Below, one piece after another: positions 34,541-46,018 of a stretch of 64,000 nucleotides of DNA. Each line of letters begins with the position of its first letter. Positions within the stretch are counted from its first letter, which is position 1. Under the pieces are notes generated by a model, which was not told the origin of the DNA, did not search any database, and worked only from the letters and a program-made list of their open reading frames with translations. This stretch comes from Armillaria gallica. Its lineage: Eukaryota; Basidiomycota; Agaricomycetes; Agaricales; Physalacriaceae. A program made the translations under genes and the position numbers. The stretch lies in the NCBI GenBank assembly GCA_037576215.1, contig JBANDB010000015.1:2294001-2358000 (forward strand), written 5' to 3'.

Positions 34541-34853
34541 GCCACCAACGAGAACGTCGAGGACGTACGTAGTACTGTTATGCGCAGACGAGTAATGCAA
34601 CAGCATATATGCGCGTTCTCGAGTTCAAATGATCCAGTGTGCTCTGAAAGGCATCGCGGGTACCACATGTTGCGCAGCTTCCTTTATCAACCAAGACCAT
34701 CATCAGTCTTCGCCACCAGTGAGAGCATCGAGCACGTACCCAATGTTGCTATGCGCAGACGAAATGTAGCAGCATATATGCGCATCCGGCGTGACCTGAG
34801 TGATCTGTACTGAAAATGTCCGTGAGAGCAACCCATGTCGCGCAGCTTCCTCC
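34541..34853. repeat. About 170-bp degenerate tandem duplication upstream of FET3
   Basis: GCCACCAACGAGAACGTCGA at 34542 recurs as GCCACCAGTGAGAGCATCGA at 34712. ATGCGCAGACGA and CAGCATATATGCGC recur in both, and TGTTGCGCAGCTTCCT at 34669 recurs as TGTCGCGCAGCTTCCT at 34838. The offset is 169-170 bp each time. The repeats end about 200 bp before the FET3-like start codon. This could duplicate regulatory sites. Confidence 0.65.
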
Positions 34854-35059
34854 ATCATATCTCTACCTCCAGACACGGCCTAGAATGCCTGCATGCTGCA
34901 TGCACTTCCAAGCACGGCGTGCGTCTCCGCGGGCAGGAGTAAGGGTTGGGATGGTGATGGTTAGAAAGAAGGCGTCATTCGAGGCTCTAAGCAACGACCG
35001 AGACCTTGTACTCTAACCACCACCATCCTCCTCATCCCGACGGTTTATGTAGACCTTGG

Positions 35060-37393
35060 ATGCATTATTTTCTTGGTTTTATCGTTGCTTTGCTGGCGAG
35101 CCCAGTGCTCGCTGGCATCCAGGAAGTATGGTGGAATATTACCTACGTCCATGGAGCCAATCCCGACGGGCGTTATCCTCGTCGTGTCGTTGGAGTGAAT
35201 GGAACCTGGCCGTATGTATGCATCTCAAAATCACTCACAGCCTTGCCTGAATATTTGCAGGCCACCACCGATAGACGTCGAGCCGACCGACTCGCTCGTT
35301 TTGCATGCAACCAACTCTTTGAATCGGGCTACGACTCTTCACCATCATGGGATGCTCTTCAACTCGACTCCTTGGATGGATGGCGCTTATGGGCTTTCAG
35401 AATGGTGCGTTACTTATATTCGTGTAATTCGGGTGTTGGGCATGTACCATTGAGGCATATATGCGTACATTGCGCCATTTTTGCGCAGTCTCTTGAGGGC
35501 GGCCGGAGATGTCCCATTTTTTGTATCTCTGTATTGATTGGGACATCGTAGTGGTATCCCGCCTGGCGGCCAATTCGACTACGTAGTGCCTATCAATGCT
35601 TCTGGTCAATCTGGCACATTTTGGGTACATGGCCACGCAAATGTACGTACTTCCTTGGTAGTATGGTTACGTTCTGACCCTAGTATCCTAGGGTCAATAT
35701 GTCGATGGTTTACGGGCTCCGGCAGTGATACAACCGCACCAGCAACTCTACGCTTATGATGAAGAGTACACCGTTATTCTGGGCGACTGGTATCACAAGG
35801 AACACTCTGTTCTTATGAAAGAGTTCCTCACCAGTCGAAATTCCGATGGCGTTGAACCTGTACCGGGTACGGGAATCATGTTTCCTCTACTGAAAACATC
35901 TAATTTGCCCTTTAGATTCAGCGTTAATTTATTTTGCCCAAAAATCGTCCTATCTTCGGGACAAGTCCGGCTCAGTTGCTTTCAATAAAGACGCAGCCTT
36001 ACCATTCCAAACCGGCAAGACGTATCGCCTCCGGATACTCAACACATCGGCTTTTGCCATGTTCATGTTTTGGATAGACGGGCACCACATGCGCTTGATA
36101 GAGGTGGATGGTACTGATATCGAGGAATCTCCCATCGACCTTATTAGTGTTAGCGCCGGACAGCGGTATTCGGTGCTGGTTACTGCTCGAAACGACACCG
36201 ACTTGAATTGGGCTGTTCATGCCAACATGGATACGGCGATGTTTGACGAGGTACCCGACAAACTGAAGCCCAGTATGCTTTCTTCTCATGGATACTTGAA
36301 CTTAGGTGTATTGATTTTATCACAGACATCACGGCCTCCATCGGCTATTCCCCCTTGTCTCCTCTAGTTGATTTGGGGACCATCAACGCGTACACGAGTG
36401 TCGATGATATCGCGCTGGTCCCTTTGAGACCAGTCGCCGCTCCAGACGCTACCAGGACCATCGAAGTGGAAGTAAGCTTTGATGCCATGACGGACGGAAC
36501 CAACCGCGGCATGTTCAATGAGATAACATACAACCCACCTCTTGTCCCAGCGTTGTTCAGCGAGCTCAGTCTAGGGTCCAATGCATCCTCTGAGAGTGCT
36601 TATGGTCCACTCAGTTTTCTACTGGAACATATGGAGGTCATAGACCTCGTCATAAAGAACGGCGATGATAATATGCATCCTTTGTGAGTTCCCTTTGAAG
36701 AAAATGTTCTGTATTATCTGACGGTATCAGCCATATGCACGGACATGTTCCAATGATGGTCGGACGCGCCGAGGACTATACCTCCTCCGATCCTATTCTA
36801 AACCCACCTATTGCCCGAGGACAACTGTACCCTATGCGCCGTGATACCTTCGATGTTCCTGCAGGTGGTTCTTTGACTTTGCGCATCGTCGCTGATAATC
36901 CGGGGGCGTGGATCATGCATTGCCATATAGAGTGGCACCTCGAAGCTGGGCTTGCCATCCAGCTTATCGAGGCACCCTTGGTTGCACAGGAACGTGGTAT
37001 GGTTATACCGCAGGTGATGCATGATCACTGTCAAGCACTGGGCAGGCCATCGAGAGGTAACGCAGCTGGGCACAATTCCACCACGGACCTGAGCGGGTGG
37101 CCCTTGGGCCCATATCCGACAAAGGAAGCGAGGAGATGTTTACGCATTGGTGCTTGTGTCGGGTATGTTTGCTTCCGTTTATTTTCTGGGGAAGAAGTTC
37201 TAAATCCCGGGCAATTAGACTGGCAACTGCGGCTGTACTCAGTCTTGCGACTGTAGTTTGGCGTAGACGAGCTTGGAAGAAAAAGGCTCGAGGTGCTTAT
37301 GAAGAACTGCCGACATTCGATTCGGAAGATTATAGACTCGATTCCGAAAAGAAGGTGAGGCGAAGAAGTCATTATTCTTTGCCTGCAAGTTGA
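35060..37393 (+). CDS. FET3: Fet3-type multicopper ferroxidase
   Basis: Plasma-membrane multicopper oxidase that oxidises Fe(II) for uptake by Ftr1, about 610 residues. The ATG at 35060 gives signal peptide MHYFLGFIVALLASPVLAG. Copper motifs: TLHHHGMLFN, GTFWVHGHANGQYVDGLR, HPFHMHGH (exon junction near 36685-36731) and WIMHCHIEWHLEAGL with Cys and a Leu axial position. The Fet3-specific YDEEYTVILGDWYH is present with its acidic pair, as expected for a ferroxidase rather than a plain laccase. A C-terminal membrane helix follows (IGACVGLATAAVLSLATVVW, after an intron near 37160-37220) and a short basic cytosolic tail. At least seven introns; the second (about 35405-35552) is longer than the rest. 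N-glycosylation sites are frequent. The iron permease gene lies directly downstream on the same strand, the usual partner. Confidence 0.88.
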
Positions 37394-38045
37394 TTTCTGG
37401 TTATTTTGATTTCAAGCAGACAGTTTTGCGTTAAAACACAGGGTATGCTGATAGATAATAGAAGAATGTACAAGTAGACAGGAAGTATCACGCGGTAGAC
37501 TAAGATACTGTAACAATCCGAGGCGTAGGACACGCCGAAGGAATGCCAATACCAACTCAGCGGAGTCAGAGGTCGCGATAGGGATCCTGCGCTGTATGAA
37601 GACCTGTTAATCATTATTGAAGACTGACTGCTCTTTACAGGCAAAAATCATGTATGCGCAAATGCCCAATTTCGGTCACCGGTTCGTCACTGTCGTCGTC
37701 GACGTCCGCTTCCATCATCGCAAATAAAAATTTGTCCTCGATGTTCGTGCAAATTAGGCCCAATGTTCTATGGCACAAGATTGAAGGCGTTGAAACCTCT
37801 GTCCGCCACTAAGGCTACCAAGAAGGATGCAAGCTCCATGGAAGTCGGGAAATGCTTTCAACGTCTCTTTCTTGATGGCAGCGACATCAAAATGCCAGCT
37901 ATACCGAAACGTAATTCCAAGCAGGGTCCTCCTTGCCGGGTCGAGACTTGCGTTTTGGCAGTTTTGGCCCCTTTTATGCTATTTTTGTCGTATAAAAGCA
38001 ATCCACGCGGAAGTAATCTGATTGCTCACGCGCTCACGAACGGCC
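37394..38045. promoter_or_regulatory. FET3-FTR1 intergenic region with TATA box and GATA-type sites
   Basis: 650 bp ahead of the permease. A TATAAAAG box lies at 37991-37998, 48 bp before the ATG at 38046. TGATAG and AGATAA overlap at 37449-37458. These match HGATAR, the target of the fungal GATA-type iron repressors. Control by such a factor is inferred, not shown. Confidence 0.5.
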
Positions 38046-39654
38046 ATGACCAAAAATCTCTTTTCTGTACCCATCTTCTTCATCGTCTTCCGGGAAACCC
38101 TCGAGGCCGCCATCATTATTTCTGTGCTTTTGGGCCTCGCGGAACAGATCGTTCACGATGACCGACGACCCATTGTAGCCGCAGAGCCGAATTCTGAAGA
38201 GAAGACCTCCGAAAATGATTCGGACAGCGTGGTTAAGCGTCGTAGACTCATCCGGAAGCTGCGAATCCAGGTATGTCACTGATATTCTATCTCAGAGATC
38301 AGTAACTTACCATCAATTTAGATCTTCTTTGGTGCTGGAACTGGGCTTTTCATCGCGTTTGCAATCGGCGCTGCGTACATTTTTTTCTGGCATAAATGTG
38401 GTCATGAATAACTTCTCTGTCTAGATTCATCGCTGTGTGGTTCACCAAGGCTTCCGATCTATGGAAGAAATCTGAGGAGCTATGGGAAGGTGCATATCTA
38501 TGCTCTTACTACTCTTCCTCAGGTGTTGATATCAATCGTCAGGCATCTTTGAGTTCGTCGCGTCCCTGATGATATTCGTGATGGGGATAACGATGCTCAA
38601 GATGGATCGAGGTAAAACAAATATTAACTAGCCTGTCATATTCCTCATATTTCCGACTCAGCGAAAGCCAAGTGGCGTATCAAGCTCCAAAAAGCATTTG
38701 ACGGTTCCAGTATGTCCAATCGGCTTTGCATGAAACACTTTCTTACCCTCCTGTCGTAGAAGATCAAGGGGGCGGCAGAACTGGAAAATGGGTCCTTTTC
38801 ATTTTGCCTCTGATCACGGTTTTACGCGAAGGTCTGTTTAATTGACGTGCCAAATGACTAAAGCTCACAGTATTTTAGGTATGGAAGCTGTAATCTTCGT
38901 TGGAGGTGTCTCTCTCGGTCAACCAGCTACCTCCATCCCCATCGCTGCCATTGTTGGTCTGATCTGCGGCTTCATTTGTGGCTTCCTCATCTACCAGTTT
39001 GCAAGTCGGACCAGTACGTCTCATTTCCTTGGGTTTTTCCACACTTTCTGTCAACGCAACGCTCCCTTCTAGCCTTGACTATCTTCCTCATCGTGATGAC
39101 CAACTTCCTCCTCTTGATTGGTGCTGGCCTCTTCTCTCGTGCGGTCGCTGCTTTCGAAGAGAATGCATTCAATCACCTCCTTGGGAGCGATGTGGATGAT
39201 GCCGGAGGTAGTGGGCCCGGTTCATACCGCGTGCAAGGAAACGTGTGGCACCTCGACTGCTGCAATCCTAATGATAATCTCAACGGCCAAGGCTGGACAG
39301 TCTTCAACGCCATATTTGGGTGGTCTAACAATGGTTCTTGTGCGTGTCTAGCTTCCTCTTCTCTGCGGATCCCCACTTAACGTTGGCGCAGTGGGGACGA
39401 TCCTCTCCTATGTATTCTACTGGATTGCGGTGATAGTCTCGCTGGTGTATCTGAAATGGAAAGAGGTATGCTGTTTCGAGTTATTGCGGCAGGGAACTCA
39501 TCATTTGTTGGAACAGGGACGGGCCAAGGTTTTGGGAGTCGAATCTGCTGCCGGTTTGCGTCGGCGCAATAGACGAGAGGCCAAACAGGAAGATTTGATA
39601 ACTAATGAACAGAAAGATGAGGCTGTTGTCGAGGAGTACACTCTACCGAAGTGA
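38046..39654 (+). CDS. FTR1: High-affinity iron permease, Ftr1 family
   Basis: Seven-helix iron permease that takes up Fe(III) made by Fet3, about 370 residues. The ATG at 38046 gives MTKNLFSVPIFFIVFRETLE: the first RExxE motif is RETLE. After a polar cytosolic loop: IFFGAGTGLFIAFAIGAAF, IAVWFTKASDLWKKSEELWE, IFEFVASLMIFVMGITMLKM, and ITVLREGMEAVIFVGG with the second RExxE motif (REGME). Then IAAIVGLICGFICGFLIYQF, LTIFLIVMTNFLLLIGAGLF and LSYVFYWIAVIVSLVYLKW. The DNLNGQGWTVFNAIFGWSNN block before the last helix is typical. Introns are many and short, removing stops at 38280, 38400 and 38640. Stop TGA 39652-39654. It forms a same-strand pair with the ferroxidase gene, 652 bp apart. Confidence 0.93.
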
Positions 39655-40234
39655 CGATGCTGCGAAAGTTGTCTGATGAATGAATTTATGTGAATCTGTT
39701 TATGCAACAGGGAAATAAGACTTGTATGTTAGATGATGAATCGCCAATCGGAGAGCAAGGTAAGTTGTTTGCCTAGAATACCATTACCATCTCATTTCCT
39801 TTGTAGTGCGGCTTATGTTCAAGAGTCGAGACGAAGCGTGTGTCTTGGAATCTAACCGAAATGGCTCGACGCAGTGCAGCAGTAAGGTATATTTTCGTAA
39901 GCCCGTAAATTCCACCTCAAGGAATAACCGTCTTCGGAGCGGTCTCAGGGTTCTAACACCCGCAGCATACCAACACTTTCTTCATCAGGAAAACATTATG
40001 ACAATCTCCACTCGACCCTATGCAGTACAGCCATCACGATAGTAGCGCGGTTACTGATGGCGCTCTCCACACCTACCGCACCGCCGCCATCTATTATCGT
40101 CACACCGAAATCGTATAAAAGCCGCTTTCATGCAACACAATACTCCAACTTGACGTTCATCTCTTCCCTGCCGGCCAGGGATAGACACCAAGACACTCCT
40201 CTTTATCACACCTCTCGCAACCTCTTTCTCTATC
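39655..40234. promoter_or_regulatory. Intergenic with TATA box of the small secreted-protein gene
   Basis: 580 bp. A TATAAAA box at 40114-40120 lies about 115 bp before the ATG at 40235 and is followed by a C/T-rich leader (CTCTTTATCACACCTCTCGC). The rest shows nothing. Confidence 0.5.
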
Positions 40235-40879
40235 ATGCAGCCCATCTCGATCTCTTTCCTCACCATCGCGCTCAGCCTCGCAGCCGCCAGCGCCATGCCC
40301 GCCATAGAGATCTCCAACGGTATCGCCGCGCGGCTCGCCACTCCCCCCAAGACAAGCAGCGGTAGCAGTAGCACCGGTGACACTAAATTGGGTCCTGGAG
40401 GAGACTCGGATTCAAGCATGGACATGCCGGATTCATCGCAAACGACTCTGACGTGTACATGCAAGCCCAAGAAGGGTCTGGGTGGTAGTGGTAGTGGGCT
40501 GGACCCCACCCCGATGAGACGTCGTACCAAAGGGTCAAGTAGCTCCTCGGACCCGGGACCAAAGTCGGATACATTGGGAGATGGTGGGAAAGGCGCAGAT
40601 GGGGGGAAGCAGAAGTACACCTGCAAGTGCCAGCCCGGCAACGGGCTTGATTCTGAACCACCTCTGGGCGACGAATCTTCCGCGGGCGACTCGAATCTGA
40701 GCGGCGGCTCATCGGCTCTTAGGGGCGACTCGTCGTCTATTGGAGGCGATTCCTCATCTCCCGGGGGTGCCTCGAGTTCGACGGGCAGTGATCCATCCTC
40801 TGACGGTATTGACTCTACTTCTACGGATGAAGAGGAACCGATGGGCGACGGAGATTCCGCGGGCGACGAGGAAATGTAG
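40235..40879 (+). CDS. Small secreted acidic Ser/Gly-rich protein
   Basis: Intronless 214-residue protein with signal peptide MQPISISFLTIALSLAAASA. The mature chain is low-complexity and becomes strongly acidic toward the C-terminus (SSSIGGDSSSPGGASSSTGS, DEEEPMGDGDSAGDEEM). Two short Cys-Lys motifs repeat: TLTCTCKPKKGLGGSG at residues about 70-85 and YTCKCQPGNGLDSEP at about 128-142, giving four cysteines. A RRR site (MRRRTKGS) between them could be cut by a kexin-like protease. No known domain is recognised. Candidate surface or effector-like small secreted protein. Strong TATA box and pyrimidine leader suggest good expression. Confidence 0.75.
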   Translation: MQPISISFLTIALSLAAASAMPAIEISNGIAARLATPPKTSSGSSSTGDTKLGPGGDSDSSMDMPDSSQTTLTCTCKPKKGLGGSGSGLDPTPMRRRTKGSSSSSDPGPKSDTLGDGGKGADGGKQKYTCKCQPGNGLDSEPPLGDESSAGDSNLSGGSSALRGDSSSIGGDSSSPGGASSSTGSDPSSDGIDSTSTDEEEPMGDGDSAGDEEM

Positions 40880-42885
40880 GGGATAAGAAGAGAAGGAATT
40901 CTTGGATTGAGCCTTTGAGAGCAGCGTCCTCTTCCGACTTTGTTCTGTATCCTATCCTGAATCCCAGCCCGTGCTTTGAAATAAACTGACTTGCGATATT
41001 AACGAGGACAAAGCTTGTTACAGCTGCCGGAGTCGATTAAGTCTTGGATACGCAGTAGATTGACATTCTATTCATCTGCATGAGCATACGAACCTCGAAG
41101 ATAGAAAAGAGACGCACTAGAATCCGACCACTCCCTTTATAACCTTGCTCGAATCTTGGAAAATGGGAAAAAGCCCTCGCAGCTCTTAAATTTGCGGTAC
41201 ATATAGGCCGTGAGGTAGAAGCATATTCGACGTGTCTGTATAATACAGCGATAATAGCGGTATACACGGAATTAAGGGAGAGGTGCAGCGCGGGAATGAA
41301 ATGTTGGGATAAGCGGAACATCGGGCCGTCCTTGACCTCAGTCTCCCCTTGCGGATTCATGTGCCTGCTTCCAACCTGCTTCTGATCTCAGGTAGTTGAA
41401 AAACCGTACGTGCATCGGTTGGCGAGTTTTCGTAACCACGAAAGTTTTCGATGAAAGCAAGATGAAGGATACTTAATCACTGCCGGGGCCGGTTCCTTTT
41501 CAGGACGGAAAAATGTATTCTAAAAGTGTCGCGACTTTTCGTTCGCTTTGTATGTCGCAAAAATGGGATACGGAAACCGCAATGAAAAACTTGTCCTGTA
41601 TAGTGCTCCTTTCGCCAAAGCAACTCCTTTTCTCCCAATGAAAAGTGGTTTCCTTTGTTCTGACGGCGGGGGACACATTTTTCATTCCCTTTTTCCTGTT
41701 CTTTTAAAAGTACGGAAACTATCTCATCTTTCAACTCAATTTTGTGGACTCACCTTTACCATTAGAAGCTCAAACGAAATGTCACAACATTTTGAGATCT
41801 TGTTTTTCCGGAGAGAAAATGTACCTGCTCCAGCTTGGCTCCAGCAGTCAATGTTCTGTTCACAAGAAATTTCAATTGCATCAGATCGGCGACTGAGGTA
41901 AGAGAATAACTGGCGAGATCGAAACACAGCAACTGTTCAGAGCAAATGTATGGCACGCTGCTGCCCGTAGAAATTTTAATTGCTTCGGCTTTAGTGCTCT
42001 TCGAGAGCATCAGAGACTGAGCCAAGAGAATGACTGGCAAGATAGAAACACAGCAACTGTTCAGAGCACATGTGTATCACGGCGTCGCGCTGCTGGCTCG
42101 GAATGTCAAATATATCAAAAAGCTTAATGTACAAGCGGCAGATATTCAATTCACTTCATCAACGACTTTGATATTGGTTGTGAATAGCTGAAAGTTGATA
42201 AACATGATACCAATAAATCAAACAGTTCCTCGTTATGGGCAACTTATGGGTCGTGCAAATTTTACTACATCTTTTTGTGATCGGGTCTGATACGTGCGAA
42301 CAGTTGGGAGTAGACATTACGGGTGTGCCCTCTATTCCCCCCTTGGCAAATATTACGAGGCGAGACAGGTTTTGGCCTGAAAAAGATGAGTAATCCCAAA
42401 GAAATACGTAGAGAGGCGGCCCGGGAGTGTCCGGTCTGGCGAAGTGGCACTGCCACTGTTTGTTTTCTCATCCCACCGTCGAGGCGCAATCGCCGACTTT
42501 GGAGCCTTGAGAAACCCCCCCTGAAAGATGTCGTGCAATTCGTATCTCTGCAGCCCTTTCTGTAACCTGGCTTCCTTGGAAACGAGGCTTGGCATCTGTT
42601 GAAGCGTCTATTACGTCCGGCTATCCTGATGCACGTTCCAAGGTCTAAATTCTCGCCGATATCACCTGGCTCTCCTTGGGAACCAATAATGACCCGCCGT
42701 CGCGTCTCGTTGATCTTGTGCTCATATCAAGATGGAACAGCATCTGCGTGTCTGATTTTTGGTCACAGTAATTATGTGGAAGCATACTTAAGGCTTGCTG
42801 TGGATCTCTTCGTCCTCAGTATTCTTCGACATTCTCTGCTTCTTCTATCTTTTCTCCCTTCCGCTCTTTAAAACTCGCTTTCTCA
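40880..42885. other. 2-kb gene-poor region with a 124-bp tandem duplication
   Basis: No supported gene. ORFs such as 41548-41901, 41762-42040 and 42265-42595 overlap on both strands and resemble nothing. Positions about 41870-41990 and 41972-42090 share a degenerate repeat (GAAACACAGCAACTGTTCAG at 41921 and again at 42045; AGAGAATAACTGGCGAGAT versus AGAGAATGACTGGCAAGAT), offset 124 bp. Confidence 0.6.
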
Positions 42886-45391
42886 ATGGCGTTGCATTCA
42901 TTCGTTATTCTCATATCTTTAATTTTCGTCACAGTAGACGCGACGAACAACTGGACCAAACCGTGCTTCTATGGAGAATGCGAATATTCTCTTCCGTCGC
43001 ATGTGCCCGCATCAGGCTCACTGAAAATCGTGCGTAACTCGATTATACACCACTGCGTTTATCTTAATCATCGGTGTAGTGGGGTTCTGCCGATGCACTC
43101 TCAGACATCACACCGGCAGCCGGTTGGGAAATCCTTGATTGCTCTCCAGATGGGCTCGAACAGGAAATCCGTCTCGTGTGCTCGCATAATAGCACCGACT
43201 CTGCCAATTGTGACCATCTTTATCAAAATGATGGCCCCGTAGGCAAGATCGTTCGCTTACCGGAGAGCGCAAGTATTTCTCGATTTTTCCCTTGGAAACG
43301 AACTAACGACCTCCCCCTGCTTAGTGTGGTCAAAATGCGTTCGCTCGGGTGGCTAGAGCATGGGACCCTGAAGACCAATCTCTTCCCTCTGATGTGGCTG
43401 CACGTGTAGTCCGTCGTGATGGAACTACTCCTCCCGTCAAGGCCCTGGCATTGGACATAAATTTCGCTGCTACCAACTCCTCAAAGTAAGTAGTTCGGTG
43501 TTCACGCCATTGTTTATCACAACTTTGTCTAGAACTGGGACCGTCAATTTCGCTATCGTAGGCGCCAACGTCCCCGGTGCCGATATCGATCTTTCCTCGC
43601 TCCCTACAGGGTTATCGTCTCGCGACACGTCTGACTTTGTTAGTCTAGCTATCGGGCACCTCAACATTGACAAGTCTTTTGGTATTCCCGTCGACGTAGA
43701 TCAAACTTTCAACCTCCTCAATGAGAGCATTTCGTGCCCATCTATAGATGCCGGTCTGAATATCAACATCGCAGCGAAGGCACATGCTCTTGCTACTCTA
43801 GGTGTATCTGTGAGGGGGACTATCTTCCCTTCCAGTATCGACGATTTTGGTATCACGGCTAGTGCGTTCTTTTGGTTTACTAAGGGTAGTCCATCAGGCC
43901 TGTTTAACCTTTATTTTCAGATCTTGATGCCGCTCTTAATGGTGCTATCGATATAATCGCGGACGTTACTGTGAGCCTTACTCGGACAATTAGTCTTATT
44001 TTTGTTCTTAATTCGTTCTGCACAGGGTACACTAGACTCTGGAAGAATCACTCTTCTCCAACCTATTCTTTTCGCAGGTTTTCAAATCCCTGGGTAGGCA
44101 CTCTACTTCCATTGGTGTCTTTTATTCAGAGTTTAATTTGACTGCAGCATCTTCTCTATCGGGCCCTCGTTCCAAATCGATGCCCAGGCCAAAGCAAAAC
44201 TAGACGTTAACCTTGATCTCAACGTTGGTGTTGTATATAACATCTCTCAAGCCCAATTCACTTTCCCTCCTACCGACGCTAATGCGCCAGGTAGTGGATC
44301 ATTTAATACTGGGGACACACGTACGATTCCACGTTCTTTCTACTCTGCTGCATTGCTTATTCTTTCGCCTACTTAGCTTTGAAGCTTTCGGTCGGCACTG
44401 CCATTAATGCCACGGGTACGGTTGAGGCGCATCTGATCCCACGCCTCAACTTAGGTTTATCTGCGTTCACCGCTAAAGCCAATGTCTTCCTAGAGCTTGA
44501 TGCTAGTGCCACGCTAAATTTGGAGCTCGACGCGACAGCTGAAGCTAACGCTACCATCGGTGATGGGTCGACGAGCACAGATGCTTCGTCGGCGACGTTG
44601 ACAACATCAGAACTTGCTTCTACTACTGCCAGCGTCACCGCTGGAACCGTGTCTGTATCCACAGCAGAGAGCAGCTCTCCTACAGAGTCTGACAGCCAGC
44701 TTTCTTCTGTTAACGTAACATCTTTAGATACACCGACACCGTCTTCCGCCCTAACTGCGCCGACGACTTCTGTCGACAATGCAACGGATACTTCCATCCC
44801 AACCCTCTCAATCGGAGCCATCTCTGTTTCCGAAACTGCTAGCACACTCAATCGCAAGAGGCGAAGCCGGCCGACCTCCATTGCTGAAGCTGTATACGCC
44901 GCAAGATCAGCTGAATCCTCCGGTACCCCCAGTCCTACTTCCATCAATGACTTGAGCGTGTCGACGGATACCAACGGCAATGTCGGCGGATGTTTCTCTG
45001 TTAATTCAGAGCTTGATGTCAATATTGGAGCCGAAGGGAACTTTTTCGGTATCATCAAGGATGGCGTCTCTGTAACACTGTTCAAAACAGATTTTGAACT
45101 CTTTAAAGTATGTGGATTGCCAGCATTTTTGTTACAAATTCCAACAATCAATCTTGTGTACAGAAATGCTTCGGTTCACGAGCTGGTGAAACTGCAACTT
45201 TCAGGCGCTCGTTGGGAGATCGAGTAGTAGCGAGCCGATCTGTGCTTGATCTTCTCTGCCCAACCAATGATCTTTCTGGGGCTACGTCAATTGCGGACGA
45301 AGACGTTAGTGCTTCCAGGTGAGCCGCACTGACTTAGTTGCTTGTTCAAGTGCTTACGACAACGATTAGCATCCAAGCAGTATCTTCCTAA
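42886..45391 (+). CDS. Secreted Ser/Thr-rich protein of unknown function (paralogue B)
   Basis: Close homologue of the gene at 12677-15257, same strand, about 680 residues. Signal peptide MALHSFVILISLIFVTVDA, then TNNWTKPCFYGECEYSLP. Blocks shared with A: DITPAAGWEILDCSP, CDHLYQNDGPVGKIVRLPE, AFARVARAWDPEDQSLPSD, GTVNFAIVGANVPGADIDL, DQTFNLLNESISCPSIDAGL, ATGTVEAHLIPRLNLGLSAF, GGCFSVNSELDVNIGAEGNF and SVLDLLCPTNDLSGA. A Ser/Thr region and a stronger dibasic site (NRKRRSRPT) are present. Exon boundaries are conserved, including the last mini-exon SIQAVSS and TAA at 45389-45391. It lacks the 50-nt intron found in A at 13476-13525 and is a few residues shorter there. Probable cell-surface or wall protein; function unknown. 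Confidence 0.8.
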
Positions 45392-45565
45392 AAGAGCTTT
45401 CTATAAGCCACGATTTTCCTCGACAATAATTTATCATCTTACATATTGAAGTAATATATTCGGATTCATTTTCTCAGGCGACCGAGCAGGATTTGTGCCA
45501 GAATCGACACATGCGTTGGAAGAAAATTGTCTTGCATCCATTCAACAGAACAGCGAAGGAGATAC

Positions 45566-46018
45566 ATGCAAATCCGCTCCTTTTCATCCTTTCCTGTCAA
45601 GCTCAACTCGTCTTTACCTAAGGCGGGCCCGTATCTACGATATCTCTTGAAAATTCCGACGAATTTGAAGCTTCATTCGAACAACCTCGCTGATCCCCCG
45701 AAAGCAACCGAAAAGCCTCTCTATACCATTGCTCAATTGGTGGTGGTGATCTACAGTGACCCCCATAAAAAGGCTACTCTGGCCGATATTGCGGAGGCTA
45801 TCAAGAGTCATTGTGAATGTTTCCGGAAGAATGTACGATATAATTCTTCTTGACGAACTTGAACGAAACCCAAGAGTAAACAGAAGACGCTAACACATGA
45901 TTTGACGGCCCTTGGGCGCGCACAGGGATGGACCCTGTCGGAAGAGGCGGATCCTTGGCTGTCGATGTCACCACGTCCACAAAAGCGCAGGTATAGTGGC
46001 TTAAGTGCGGCCAACTGA
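45566..46018 (+). CDS. Small forkhead-like domain protein
   Basis: About 133 residues in two exons. The frame reads KATEKPLYTIAQLVVVIYSD, PHKKATLADIAEAIKSHC, ECFRKN; a GT-AG intron at 45833-45883 then leads to KTLTHDLTALGRAQGWTLSE and EADPWLSMSPRPQKRRYSGL, stop TGA 46016-46018. The pattern kPxYtxaqLvvxxIyS.p.KkaTLadIxeaIks...yFRkN followed by a helix resembling IRHNLSLN is that of the forkhead (winged-helix) DNA-binding domain. The third helix is divergent and the wings are short, and the protein has no further domain, so it may be a degenerate or truncated forkhead factor. Start chosen at the first ATG (MQIRSFSSFPVK); an upstream exon cannot be excluded. Confidence 0.6.
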
